From NCBI GenBank assembly GCA_002496355.1, contig DAJP01000059.1, positions 8,820 through 14,249 of the forward strand: a stretch of 5,430 nt of DNA. The letters are read 5' to 3'. The stretch comes from Euryarchaeota archaeon UBA346. Its GTDB lineage: Archaea > Thermoplasmatota > E2 > DHVEG-1. The notes below the pieces were generated by a model. That model searched no databases. It saw only the letters and a program-made list of their open reading frames with translations, and was not told where the DNA came from. The translations under genes and the position numbers were made by a program. This document shows, in pieces, positions 1 to 5,430 of this stretch. The stretch's first letter is position 1. Each line of letters begins with the position of its first letter.

Positions 1-659
1 CCCATCCGTCGGACTCCCTTTGTCAGCTCGCCTATTGGAGATGAGATGAAGTAATTAAAAAGGAAAAATATGAGCAAAAAGGAGACGATGATGAAGATAC
101 CGGAGTACAGGGAGATCGTCACAATCATCTCATTGGTCATCGTGTCAAGACTTGCGAGTGAAAAGATGTACCGCACGGAATAATCATGTCTTCCCCAGTC
201 CTCAAAATATGGTTGAATTATATCGACGCGTCTTGTTTGTTCATTCAGGAAGAGGGATGAAGTGGAGTCTCCTGCTCGTTGGATTAGGGTGGCGTTTTCC
301 AAGAATCGCGCTCCCTGTGTTCGTTCATTGTATTTCCCTGTTTGTATTTCAACAGAATCAAAGAGAATCTTACCGTTCACATTCACGATTTGTATCGTGA
401 TAAGGTTATCGTTCAATTTCATGACATTATCGATGACTTCGGTGAATTTGTAAAAACCAGATTCATTATAGAAGACAAAGTTTTGGATGACAGAGGGAGC
501 GGAGAGGCTGGAGAAGGAGGTGGCGGTTTGGATGAGTGATTCTTTTGCTGATTTTGATTCACGGTCGATGATCACTAGTGAGCTGGTGAGAAATACGACA
601 AGGAGGATGACGAGAAGCGGGAGAAAAATTTTCAGTTTGAGGTTTTGGAACTTCTTCAT
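1..659 (-). CDS. Membrane sensor protein, N-terminal part (TM - extracellular domain - TM - HAMP start), probably a histidine kinase; 3' end outside window
   Basis: The reading frame starts at ATG 657-659 and stays open to the window edge, giving 219 residues. A basic N-terminus (MKKFQNLKLK) leads into TM1 at about residues 11-31. An extracellular region of roughly 145 residues follows, then TM2 at about 179-203. The last residues (SSPIGELTKGVRRM) look like the first helix of a HAMP domain, with its usual proline. The stretch around residues 87-102 (ITIQIVNVNGKILFDS) resembles the strand-turn-strand of Cache/PAS-like extracellular sensors, though the domain type is not certain. The output domain is cut off: a histidine kinase is most likely in this setting, but a chemoreceptor or cyclase/phosphatase is possible. 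An in-frame TAG three codons upstream fixes the start. The gene begins 36 nt after the binding-protein stop, so the two are probably co-transcribed and the sensor may read the binding protein's ligand. The extracellular part has two N-glycosylation sequons (N65, N122). Confidence 0.85.
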   Translation of the reverse strand, partial: MKKFQNLKLKIFLPLLVILLVVFLTSSLVIIDRESKSAKESLIQTATSFSSLSAPSVIQNFVFYNESGFYKFTEVIDNVMKLNDNLITIQIVNVNGKILFDSVEIQTGKYNERTQGARFLENATLIQRAGDSTSSLFLNEQTRRVDIIQPYFEDWGRHDYSVRYIFSLASLDTMTNEMIVTISLYSGIFIIVSFLLIFFLFNYFISSPIGELTKGVRRM

Positions 660-668
660 TCCTTGCTA

Positions 669-672
669 CACC
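669..672 (-). promoter_or_regulatory. Candidate Shine-Dalgarno (GGTG) for the sensor gene
   Basis: On the minus strand GGTG lies 9 nt before the sensor ATG, a spacing typical for archaeal GGTG/GGAG-type sites. A second purine block, AAGGA at 660-664, directly touches the ATG and is too close for normal pairing. Translation of the sensor from a shared message with the upstream binding-protein gene is the simplest reading. Confidence 0.4.
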
Positions 673-695
673 AACGACCAGATATCTCGCCTCAG

Positions 696-2246
696 TTATT
701 TAACAGTGATTTCTTCAACGAGTGTGCTGAGATCTGACCGTGGGCTCCATTCGAGGTATTCTGGATACGCTATGTTACAGACACTGATGTACAAGGGGAT
801 GCATGCGACATCATCCATCGCGACCTTGAATCCCTCACGCATGAGGTTCATCCTTGTCTTCTGGTTCATGGTATAGCTGACTTCCGAAGTGACGTTATCA
901 ACGGTTTGATTCGAATAATTTCCAAAGTTGTAAGATCCTCTTCCAAGCGGGTGATTCTCAGACCGGAGTAGATAATCGAAGATCTCACCACCATCACCGG
1001 TTGCTGGGATCCAGCCAATAAAATAAATAGAGCAGTTCCCCATATATAACTTCGAATAATACTCGTCTTCGGTAGGGAGCAGATTGAGGCTGATATTGAC
1101 CACCTGTGAAAGCTGTCGAACTATCTCCTCGCTTATCTCGATTTGCAACAGGTATCCTTCTGGACAATCTAATGTCATATTAAACCCATGTTCATAGCCA
1201 GCCTCTCTCAGAAGTTGTCGAGAGAGGTTCAAGTCATAGGGTAACCGCTTTATCACAGGGTTATATCCGAAAATTAACGGAGAGAGGAATTGTGATGCAG
1301 GCTCAGCGGCCAGACGCAGGATTTTTGTGATGTTGTTTACGTCTATTGCATGATACAATGCTTTCCTCACTCGGACATCTGTTAGCGGATTCTTCTGCCC
1401 GGGGAAATTACTACTATTTTCCCGGAAGTCAAATCCGAGATACCACACGGTGGGATTTGATATTTTCTTCATCGTTATCCATGAACAATTGAGTATCTCC
1501 TGGACAAACGTTTCTGGGACATGCTCCATGATGTCGATTTCTTTAGAGATGAGCGCGTTCTTCCGGTCCTCGCTTTTTGGGATGACCTTAAAAATAACAG
1601 TAGTAATATCAGGCTGACCCATTGCATAGTCATTAAAGCGTACTAGGGTGATGTGATCGTTTGTCACATTCTCCTGAAGCTTATACGGTCCGGTTCCCAT
1701 AGGCCATTGTTCTTTTGTTTCTTGCTGATATCTCTGAGACATGATCGGGATATTTGTCAGTTTGTTTAAAAGAATAGGAAACGGTTGATACGTGACGAAA
1801 TCAACGGTATATTCGTCCACCACATTGACTTGTTCGATCTCAGTGAGTAAATCTCGGAGAACATGGGTGACATTGTTCTTTATTTCATCAATGGTATATT
1901 TGACGTCGAATGCAGTGAATTTGTACCCGTTATGGAATGTGACATCATCTCTAAGGAAAAACCGCCAGGTGCAGTTGTCAGGATTGTTCCAGGATTTCGC
2001 AAGTTTGGGAAACAGCTTGAAACTACTATCAAACTCGACTAAAGGATTAAAGATATTAAAATTGATTCCTAAGGTGCATACATCATAGCTGTCGATCCAG
2101 GGAAAGAATCCGTGCGGCTCATCAGAAATACCAATTGTCAGCAGCTCGCTTTGTTTTTGATTATCCTCTTCAGCTTGGTTGATACATCCAGAAAAACCAA
2201 CACAGAGCAAGAGGAACCCTATGAAAACCCCAAGTATTTTTTTCAT
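696..2246 (-). CDS. Extracellular solute-binding lipoprotein, family 5 (oligopeptide/dipeptide type)
   Basis: This 516-residue protein has the usual length for the family 5 solute-binding proteins (SBP_bac_5) of peptide/nickel ABC importers. It opens with a lipoprotein signal: MKK, a hydrophobic core, then lipobox FSGC with Cys21 as the likely lipidated residue. Family landmarks occur in order: FFLRDDVTFHNG at about 96-107 followed by TAFDVKYTI, MGTGPYKL at 183-190, and TDVRVRKALYHAID at 289-302. A final PLY...YLEWSPRSD segment matches the usual domain I closing strand. The frame could start at TTG 2261, but ATG 2246 is preferred: it has AGGA 5 nt upstream and gives a clean MKK signal peptide. 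The mature protein holds 13 N-X-S/T sequons, which suggests heavy surface glycosylation. No permease or ATPase gene is next to it; a sensor gene follows after 36 nt. The ligand cannot be told from sequence, and peptides are only the commonest case. Confidence 0.93.
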   Translation of the reverse strand: MKKILGVFIGFLLLCVGFSGCINQAEEDNQKQSELLTIGISDEPHGFFPWIDSYDVCTLGINFNIFNPLVEFDSSFKLFPKLAKSWNNPDNCTWRFFLRDDVTFHNGYKFTAFDVKYTIDEIKNNVTHVLRDLLTEIEQVNVVDEYTVDFVTYQPFPILLNKLTNIPIMSQRYQQETKEQWPMGTGPYKLQENVTNDHITLVRFNDYAMGQPDITTVIFKVIPKSEDRKNALISKEIDIMEHVPETFVQEILNCSWITMKKISNPTVWYLGFDFRENSSNFPGQKNPLTDVRVRKALYHAIDVNNITKILRLAAEPASQFLSPLIFGYNPVIKRLPYDLNLSRQLLREAGYEHGFNMTLDCPEGYLLQIEISEEIVRQLSQVVNISLNLLPTEDEYYSKLYMGNCSIYFIGWIPATGDGGEIFDYLLRSENHPLGRGSYNFGNYSNQTVDNVTSEVSYTMNQKTRMNLMREGFKVAMDDVACIPLYISVCNIAYPEYLEWSPRSDLSTLVEEITVK

Positions 2247-2251
2247 GTTTT

Positions 2252-2255
2252 TCCT
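2252..2255 (-). promoter_or_regulatory. Shine-Dalgarno (AGGA, within TTAGGA) that decides the binding-protein start
   Basis: AGGA ends 5 nt before ATG 2246. If translation began at the in-frame TTG 2261, this motif would lie inside the coding region and five extra residues (MVRKN) would precede the lipoprotein signal. The motif therefore favours the ATG. Confidence 0.6.
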
Positions 2256-2317
2256 AACCAATTAATCAAGAGTACTATCACCAAAGATACAATCCTACAC
2301 TATCAATGTGGATATCC

Positions 2318-2327
2318 CTATATATCT
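2318..2327 (-). promoter_or_regulatory. Candidate archaeal TATA box for the binding-protein/sensor operon
   Basis: The minus strand reads AGATATATAG here, about 75 nt before ATG 2246. With TATA centred about 26 nt before the start site, transcription would begin near 2297 and leave a leader of about 50 nt containing the AGGA motif. A second AT-rich candidate, AAATTTAAGG near 2356-2365, cannot be excluded. The rest of the gap between the two genes (2247-2426) shows no ORF or strong hairpin. Confidence 0.4.
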
Positions 2328-2391
2328 CAGCAGTATGTGAGAATTAAAAGGTATCCTTAAATTTTTTGTACAAACTGACAATATTTACCGG

Positions 2392-2404
2392 AAAAAATAT
2401 TTTT
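2392..2404 (-). terminator. T-rich tract after the C25-like peptidase gene, probable archaeal terminator
   Basis: About 22 nt past the peptidase stop the minus strand reads GAAAAATATTTTTTCC. It contains a perfect 12-nt AT palindrome (2393-2404) ending in a run of six T. Archaeal RNA polymerase commonly stops at such T-tracts without a GC hairpin. Confidence 0.45.
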
Positions 2405-2426
2405 CATCCAAGTTTGGGATGGTTCT

Positions 2427-3656
2427 TTAGTTGACGGAGAGAAACGGGTTTCCGATAAGGGTATTTCCCGCGCATTCTGTATGGGGATCTCGATCAGGAT
2501 ATCGCTGTTCGACAAACGAGGAAGTCTCCACATAGGATTCCATTTTAAACCAGGCGTTCCCGAGATACATCTGATGATCTCTCATCGCCTCGTACATTAA
2601 ATATTTATACTCCGTGCCGTAGCTCCAAGACGTCCCACTCGCTGCCTGACCAAGAGACCTACCGAATACATAGGAGACCGCGATGTTGATAGTGAATGGT
2701 GTTGTTCCTGATGCTGTCCAGAAATCAGCGCTATGACACCCGTACAGAAAGACCATGAGAGCCCCGTTGGAAAGACCCAACACCTTAAATGATGAAAAAC
2801 CACCATCATCCCATGCTTGATACTTTGAGTTTGCATGCTGCCAGGTGTCAAACACCTCATAGGTATTCAATCGAAGTCGAGTCCAGATGTCATCGGCAGC
2901 AGTGATATCAATGCCTTCACCATCAGTATCGACATTTGTGACTCCGTAGATATCTTGTAAAACCGGGACGACTCCAATAGGTCCATAGAAGTTATTATCA
3001 TAATCCTCGTGACAAGCGACAAACGCTTTTTTTGCTATAATAAGCTCACCAGTGTAATATTGATGAGTTTTTTCTAAGAAGTGATTCATAAAAAATACTT
3101 GCCCAAATATCGGTGGTCTCATCCAGCAGACCCAGATTTCTGGTCCCTCATTCGGACCAAAGCTATGATAATCATACAGACCGTCTCCATCTGTGTCCAC
3201 AAACGATCCATCCAGATCCTCATAAAACACACTTAACTGACCACTGTTATTTCCAACGCCTTGTTCCCAGAGTGCGTAGGGAATCTGACCGACGAACACT
3301 GCTCCTACGGTGTCATTTCGGAGGTAGTCTTCTTGTAAAATCTCACGAAGCAGCCCGGGGGCAATCGGGTTTCTGTTGCGCAGGCCATTGACCTGCATGA
3401 TTGAGAATGATACAGGAAAACGTTCAGAAACCTCGGCAAGATATCTGGTGAATTTCCCTTGTATCCAGGGGTAGAGTTGAGCGTCGACAACAACCAGGAT
3501 ATGATCGCTATTCGTAGCAACAGAGGTACTAGCATCTGCTAGGGTCGCAGTGGTAGTCATTGATGCTGCGTTGGCCATCCCAAAGATTCCGTTCAGCAAG
3601 AAAAGTATGCTCATCATCAGAGCTGTGGTTTGTCTTTGGATGGGGTGGACCTCCAT
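2427..3656 (-). CDS. Secreted gingipain-like cysteine peptidase (C25 family, caspase-like fold)
   Basis: The protein has 409 residues from ATG 3656. Residues 1-31 form a signal peptide with likely cleavage after ANA or NAA. Strand ILVVVDAQLY (53-62) resembles the start of gingipain-like domains. YEDLDG (145-150) and DTDGDGLYDY (154-163) form an acidic, probably calcium-binding loop before EIWV, as in other C25-like proteins; DTDGEG (243-248) may be a second one. His274 (QHAN) and Cys307 (LYGCHSADF) are the likely catalytic pair. They are 33 residues apart, as are His211 and Cys244 of gingipain R, with a shared W...F...L.NG pattern between them. The end, LIGNPFLSVN, matches the family's GDP-type last strand. 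Gly after the His is replaced by Ala, and the usual WVGR is WVCW, so cleavage specificity may differ or activity may be altered. There is no long propeptide, sorting domain or membrane anchor. The gene seems to be its own transcription unit. Substrates, probably environmental proteins, are inferred. Confidence 0.85.
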   Translation of the reverse strand: MEVHPIQRQTTALMMSILFLLNGIFGMANAASMTTTATLADASTSVATNSDHILVVVDAQLYPWIQGKFTRYLAEVSERFPVSFSIMQVNGLRNRNPIAPGLLREILQEDYLRNDTVGAVFVGQIPYALWEQGVGNNSGQLSVFYEDLDGSFVDTDGDGLYDYHSFGPNEGPEIWVCWMRPPIFGQVFFMNHFLEKTHQYYTGELIIAKKAFVACHEDYDNNFYGPIGVVPVLQDIYGVTNVDTDGEGIDITAADDIWTRLRLNTYEVFDTWQHANSKYQAWDDGGFSSFKVLGLSNGALMVFLYGCHSADFWTASGTTPFTINIAVSYVFGRSLGQAASGTSWSYGTEYKYLMYEAMRDHQMYLGNAWFKMESYVETSSFVEQRYPDRDPHTECAGNTLIGNPFLSVN

Positions 3657-3676
3657 ATATATCAATACAGACAACA

Positions 3677-3684
3677 AATATAAA
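3677..3684 (-). promoter_or_regulatory. TATA box for the peptidase gene, implying a leaderless mRNA
   Basis: TTTATATT on the minus strand is centred about 24-25 nt before ATG 3656, close to the usual 26-27 nt between archaeal TATA centre and transcription start. Transcription would thus begin at or within a few bases of the ATG. No Shine-Dalgarno lies upstream. GGAGGT occurs just inside the coding region (codons 2-3), where it cannot serve this start. The box also argues against the in-frame TTG at 3677, which overlaps it. Confidence 0.6.
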
Positions 3685-3699
3685 TGCTTTTTCAGAGAT

Positions 3700-3705
3700 A
3701 AAAAA
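3700..3705 (-). terminator. Run of six T after the isochorismatase-family gene, probable terminator
   Basis: The minus strand reads ATTTTTTATC beginning 7 nt past the TAA at 3713-3715, upstream of the peptidase TATA box. Its position between a stop codon and a separate promoter suggests the two genes are not one operon. Confidence 0.45.
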
Positions 3706-3712
3706 TAATGAC

Positions 3713-4387
3713 TTATTTATCGAGTGCTTTGATGATGTCTTGTAAGGACAGCACTTTTGCAAAACCACGACGCAATACCTGTAATTCCATCTCATGTAAT
3801 TGTGGAAAATGTGCTGCAGTGACATCACTTCCGAACACGACTTTAAACCCTCGCTCATATGCCTGTCGCGCGGTTGTCGAACAACAGTAGTTCGTCAACG
3901 TCCCACTGATAATCACCGTATCTTTCTCCAGGTTCTTCAGAATGGTTTCCAATGGGGTTTCAAAAAACGCCCCATAGGATGGTTTATGGATGACTATCTC
4001 CTCATCAGCAGGAGCAAGCTCATACCATACAGTCCCAGTGACAAAAAACGATGACTGATCAATAGACATCTCTGGAAACCGGCTGGGCATAAGTGGTAAT
4101 GTTCTTGGGCGGTCCAAATACCGATGTGTCTTCGAATACACTGTATAAAGAACAGGGATCTTCTTGGATCGGCAGTACTGGATGAGTCGTTTCATTTGTG
4201 GTACTCGCCGGGTAGCCTCAGGGACCCAATACGGTGACCAGTGAGGTTTGACAAACTCATCCTGCATATCGATAACGAGTAATGCACATTTTTCAGCGAT
4301 AACATCGAATTTCACTTCCCCCGCCTCATAGGATTTCTTCGCTAACTCAAGAACATGTGCCTCTGAAAATTTTGTCTCCCGCATCAT
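3713..4387 (-). CDS. Isochorismatase-family cysteine hydrolase
   Basis: This 224-residue protein has the fold and length of the isochorismatase-like hydrolases, which use an Asp-Lys-Cys triad to cleave amide or related bonds. All three are visible: Asp40 in ALLVIDMQDEF, Lys135 in VIHKPSYGAFFET, and Cys168 in the SGTLTNYCC...TAR segment (161-174), where Leu164-Thr165 marks the cis-peptide usually seen before the nucleophile. A second Cys (169) replaces the common Val. The DxHxxxH metal site of nicotinamidases is not seen (the equivalent stretch reads VYSKTHRYLDRP), so a nicotinamidase role is unlikely. The relatives include N-carbamoylsarcosine, ureidoacrylate and biuret hydrolases; the substrate here is unknown. 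It has no signal peptide or sequons and is cytosolic. Two consecutive ATG codons begin it; no Shine-Dalgarno precedes them, and an AT-rich stretch at about 4401-4415 (CATAAGAAATAATAC) may be a weak TATA for a leaderless message. Confidence 0.93.
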   Translation of the reverse strand: MMRETKFSEAHVLELAKKSYEAGEVKFDVIAEKCALLVIDMQDEFVKPHWSPYWVPEATRRVPQMKRLIQYCRSKKIPVLYTVYSKTHRYLDRPRTLPLMPSRFPEMSIDQSSFFVTGTVWYELAPADEEIVIHKPSYGAFFETPLETILKNLEKDTVIISGTLTNYCCSTTARQAYERGFKVVFGSDVTAAHFPQLHEMELQVLRRGFAKVLSLQDIIKALDK

Positions 4388-4426
4388 ACAAAAAGGAATC
4401 GTATTATTTCTTATGAAGATTATGGC

Positions 4427-4431
4427 AAAAA
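4427..4431 (-). terminator. Short T-tract after the GH39-like gene, possible terminator
   Basis: The minus strand reads ATCTTTTTGCC about 10 nt beyond the glycosidase stop. Together with further T-rich sequence (CCTTTTTG) nearer the next ATG, it could end transcription, but a five-base run is weak and read-through into the next gene is possible. Confidence 0.3.
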
Positions 4432-4440
4432 GATGTTTTC

Positions 4441-5430
4441 TTAACTCAGGATAAGAAGAACGATGAGAATAGCAAGGATACGAGTCAATGAATCTAGCAA
4501 ATGAAGTCGTAAAAGGAAAGGGATTTTTGCCACCGAAGGCCCTTCCGCTGGGAGAACAGATGAGGTGGTAAAGCGATAAAAATGAACGGAATTTGATTGA
4601 AGGGTTCGTGTCAAGGAATAGGGGGACGGGTCATGCGTCGTCTTGTTCGTTATCTCTAGATGATGGGTTTCATCAATGAGGTATTCCACGACAGTATAAG
4701 AGGTGCCCCAGGGAAGATTGGACATCTCAAGGGCATAGGGAGTGTCATATGCATCGAAATTACTGATAAGGATGCTGATGTTTGTCCCATCCTCTGAAAT
4801 ACCTCCAAGATATGTGATACCGGTCGAAGCATCCATGAGTGGTGTTGATAGTCTCAAGGGAGTGTCCCTGATGATATCATTCATCGCTATATAAGTCAAA
4901 GCCGGTCTTTTATAGACCCCAGTATAAGTGAAGAGACTGAGGTCGAGGCCAAGGAAACGCATCAACCAGTTGTTGTCCTGATTGCCTCGATAACGATACG
5001 CATGATCGAGCTGTGCATCTTGGAAAACGGTCAGACAGCAGGCGGTAAATGCGGCGTTCCTCGCATTGTCTTTATCTCGTTGTGGGGTGAGAATATCAAG
5101 GTTCCACTCCGTGTTAATGTTCTCAGCATCGACATATCCATACGAGTCAAGAAGCAGTCGAATATATCGGGATGCATTATACATCTCATAGGGTGTACCT
5201 GCGTATCGATGCCAGGAGAAGAAATCTAAAGGAACCTCATGGTCTTTTAAATATTGGAGAAAACCCTGGGTATAATTGACGTTGGTCACCGATGACGTGC
5301 AGGGACCACCGATTTTAAGGGATGAATTCCATGCTTTCATCGTGTCAGCGGTGATGTGATACAATTCGTAATACTGGTCAGCAGTCCCGTTCCAAAACCC
5401 AGTCAGATCAGGTTCGTTCCATACCTCCCA
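4441..5430 (-). CDS. GH39-like glycoside hydrolase, C-terminal part with hydrophobic tail; 5' end outside window
   Basis: The frame is open from the window edge to TAA 4441-4443, giving 329 residues (numbered from the edge). It begins inside the WEVWNEPDL motif of clan GH-A family 39 (beta-xylosidase / alpha-L-iduronidase type): Glu6 is the probable acid/base. DFFSWHRY (about 69-76) matches the conserved His-containing strand, and Glu108 in NTEWN is the probable nucleophile. The two glutamates are 102 residues apart, against about 117 in characterised GH39 enzymes. After the barrel (to about 195) comes a beta-rich C-terminal domain, as in the family. The last 27 residues are hydrophobic with interspersed Arg, His and Asp (KIPFLLRLHLLDSLTRILAI, then a Leu/Ile run), possibly a membrane anchor. 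Six sequons suggest an exported protein, though the signal peptide is not in view. A TTG at 5362-5364 is an internal Leu codon, not a start. The sugar substrate is unknown. Confidence 0.88.
   Translation of the reverse strand, partial: WEVWNEPDLTGFWNGTADQYYELYHITADTMKAWNSSLKIGGPCTSSVTNVNYTQGFLQYLKDHEVPLDFFSWHRYAGTPYEMYNASRYIRLLLDSYGYVDAENINTEWNLDILTPQRDKDNARNAAFTACCLTVFQDAQLDHAYRYRGNQDNNWLMRFLGLDLSLFTYTGVYKRPALTYIAMNDIIRDTPLRLSTPLMDASTGITYLGGISEDGTNISILISNFDAYDTPYALEMSNLPWGTSYTVVEYLIDETHHLEITNKTTHDPSPYSLTRTLQSNSVHFYRFTTSSVLPAEGPSVAKIPFLLRLHLLDSLTRILAILIVLLILS

Noticed and set aside
487..876. Plus-strand open frame of 129 codons
   Set aside because: It overlaps both the sensor N-terminus and the binding-protein C-terminus on the opposite strand. 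Its translation has no recognisable domain or signal, whereas the minus-strand products do.
2247..2261. Upstream TTG start for the binding lipoprotein
   Set aside because: It would add MVRKN ahead of a typical MKK lipoprotein signal and place the AGGA motif inside the gene. ATG 2246 fits better.
2310..2317. GGATATCC palindrome near the candidate TATA box
   Set aside because: A single eight-base palindrome with no repeat copy in the window; it could be an operator half but nothing else supports it.
2327..2342. Short inverted repeat CTCA...TGAG in the gap upstream of the binding-protein gene
   Set aside because: Only four paired bases around an eight-base loop; this is expected by chance and too weak for an operator or hairpin call.
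2427..3656. Assignment of the peptidase to legumain (C13), clostripain (C11) or metacaspase families
   Set aside because: The spacing of His and Cys, the DLDG/DxDxDG...EIWV region and the LIGNP ending fit C25-like proteins better, and the HG motif typical of C11, C13 and metacaspases is not seen before the Cys strand.
3657..3677. Upstream TTG start for the gingipain-like peptidase
   Set aside because: It overlaps the TATA box at 3677-3684 and adds seven residues to the signal peptide n-region without any Shine-Dalgarno support.
5362..5364. TTG as the start of the glycosidase gene
   Set aside because: The frame continues upstream through the conserved WEVWNEPDL motif to the window edge, so this codon is an internal leucine.

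Overview
The window looks like part of an archaeal chromosome, most likely from Thermoplasmatota (for example the sediment lineage Marine Benthic Group D). This placement is inferred without any search. It rests on an SGC-type lipobox lipoprotein, a TATA box about 24 nt ahead of a start codon with no Shine-Dalgarno sequence upstream, T-tracts right after stop codons, and exported proteins rich in N-glycosylation sequons. Single-cell genomes of this lineage were reported to carry secreted gingipain-like peptidases, which fits one gene here.

All five genes are on the minus strand, so transcription runs from high to low coordinates. In that order: (1) 5430-4441, the C-terminal 329 residues of a GH39-like glycoside hydrolase with both catalytic glutamates and a hydrophobic C-terminal tail; the 5' end lies beyond the window. 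(2) 4387-3713, a cytosolic isochorismatase-family cysteine hydrolase with a complete Asp-Lys-Cys triad. (3) 3656-2427, a secreted gingipain-like (peptidase C25, clan CD) protease with a His-Cys pair 33 residues apart. (4) 2246-696, a family 5 (oligopeptide/dipeptide type) solute-binding lipoprotein. (5) 659-1, the start of a membrane sensor (TM, extracellular domain, TM, start of HAMP), probably a histidine kinase or other HAMP-linked signalling protein, cut by the window edge.

Genes 4 and 5 are 36 nt apart with no obvious promoter between them and probably form an operon. No ABC permease or ATPase lies between them, so the binding protein may serve the sensor. Genes 1, 2 and 3 appear to be separate transcription units, since each gap holds a T-tract terminator and the 2-3 gap holds a TATA box. 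A reasonable but unproven reading is a surface-nutrition neighbourhood: a glycosidase and a protease act outside the cell, and a peptide-type binding lipoprotein with a sensor reports the products. Two upstream starts that use TTG (2261 and 3677) are better replaced by ATG at 2246 and 3656. No RNA genes, CRISPR arrays, insertion sequences or long repeats were seen, and no non-coding stretch exceeds about 180 bases.
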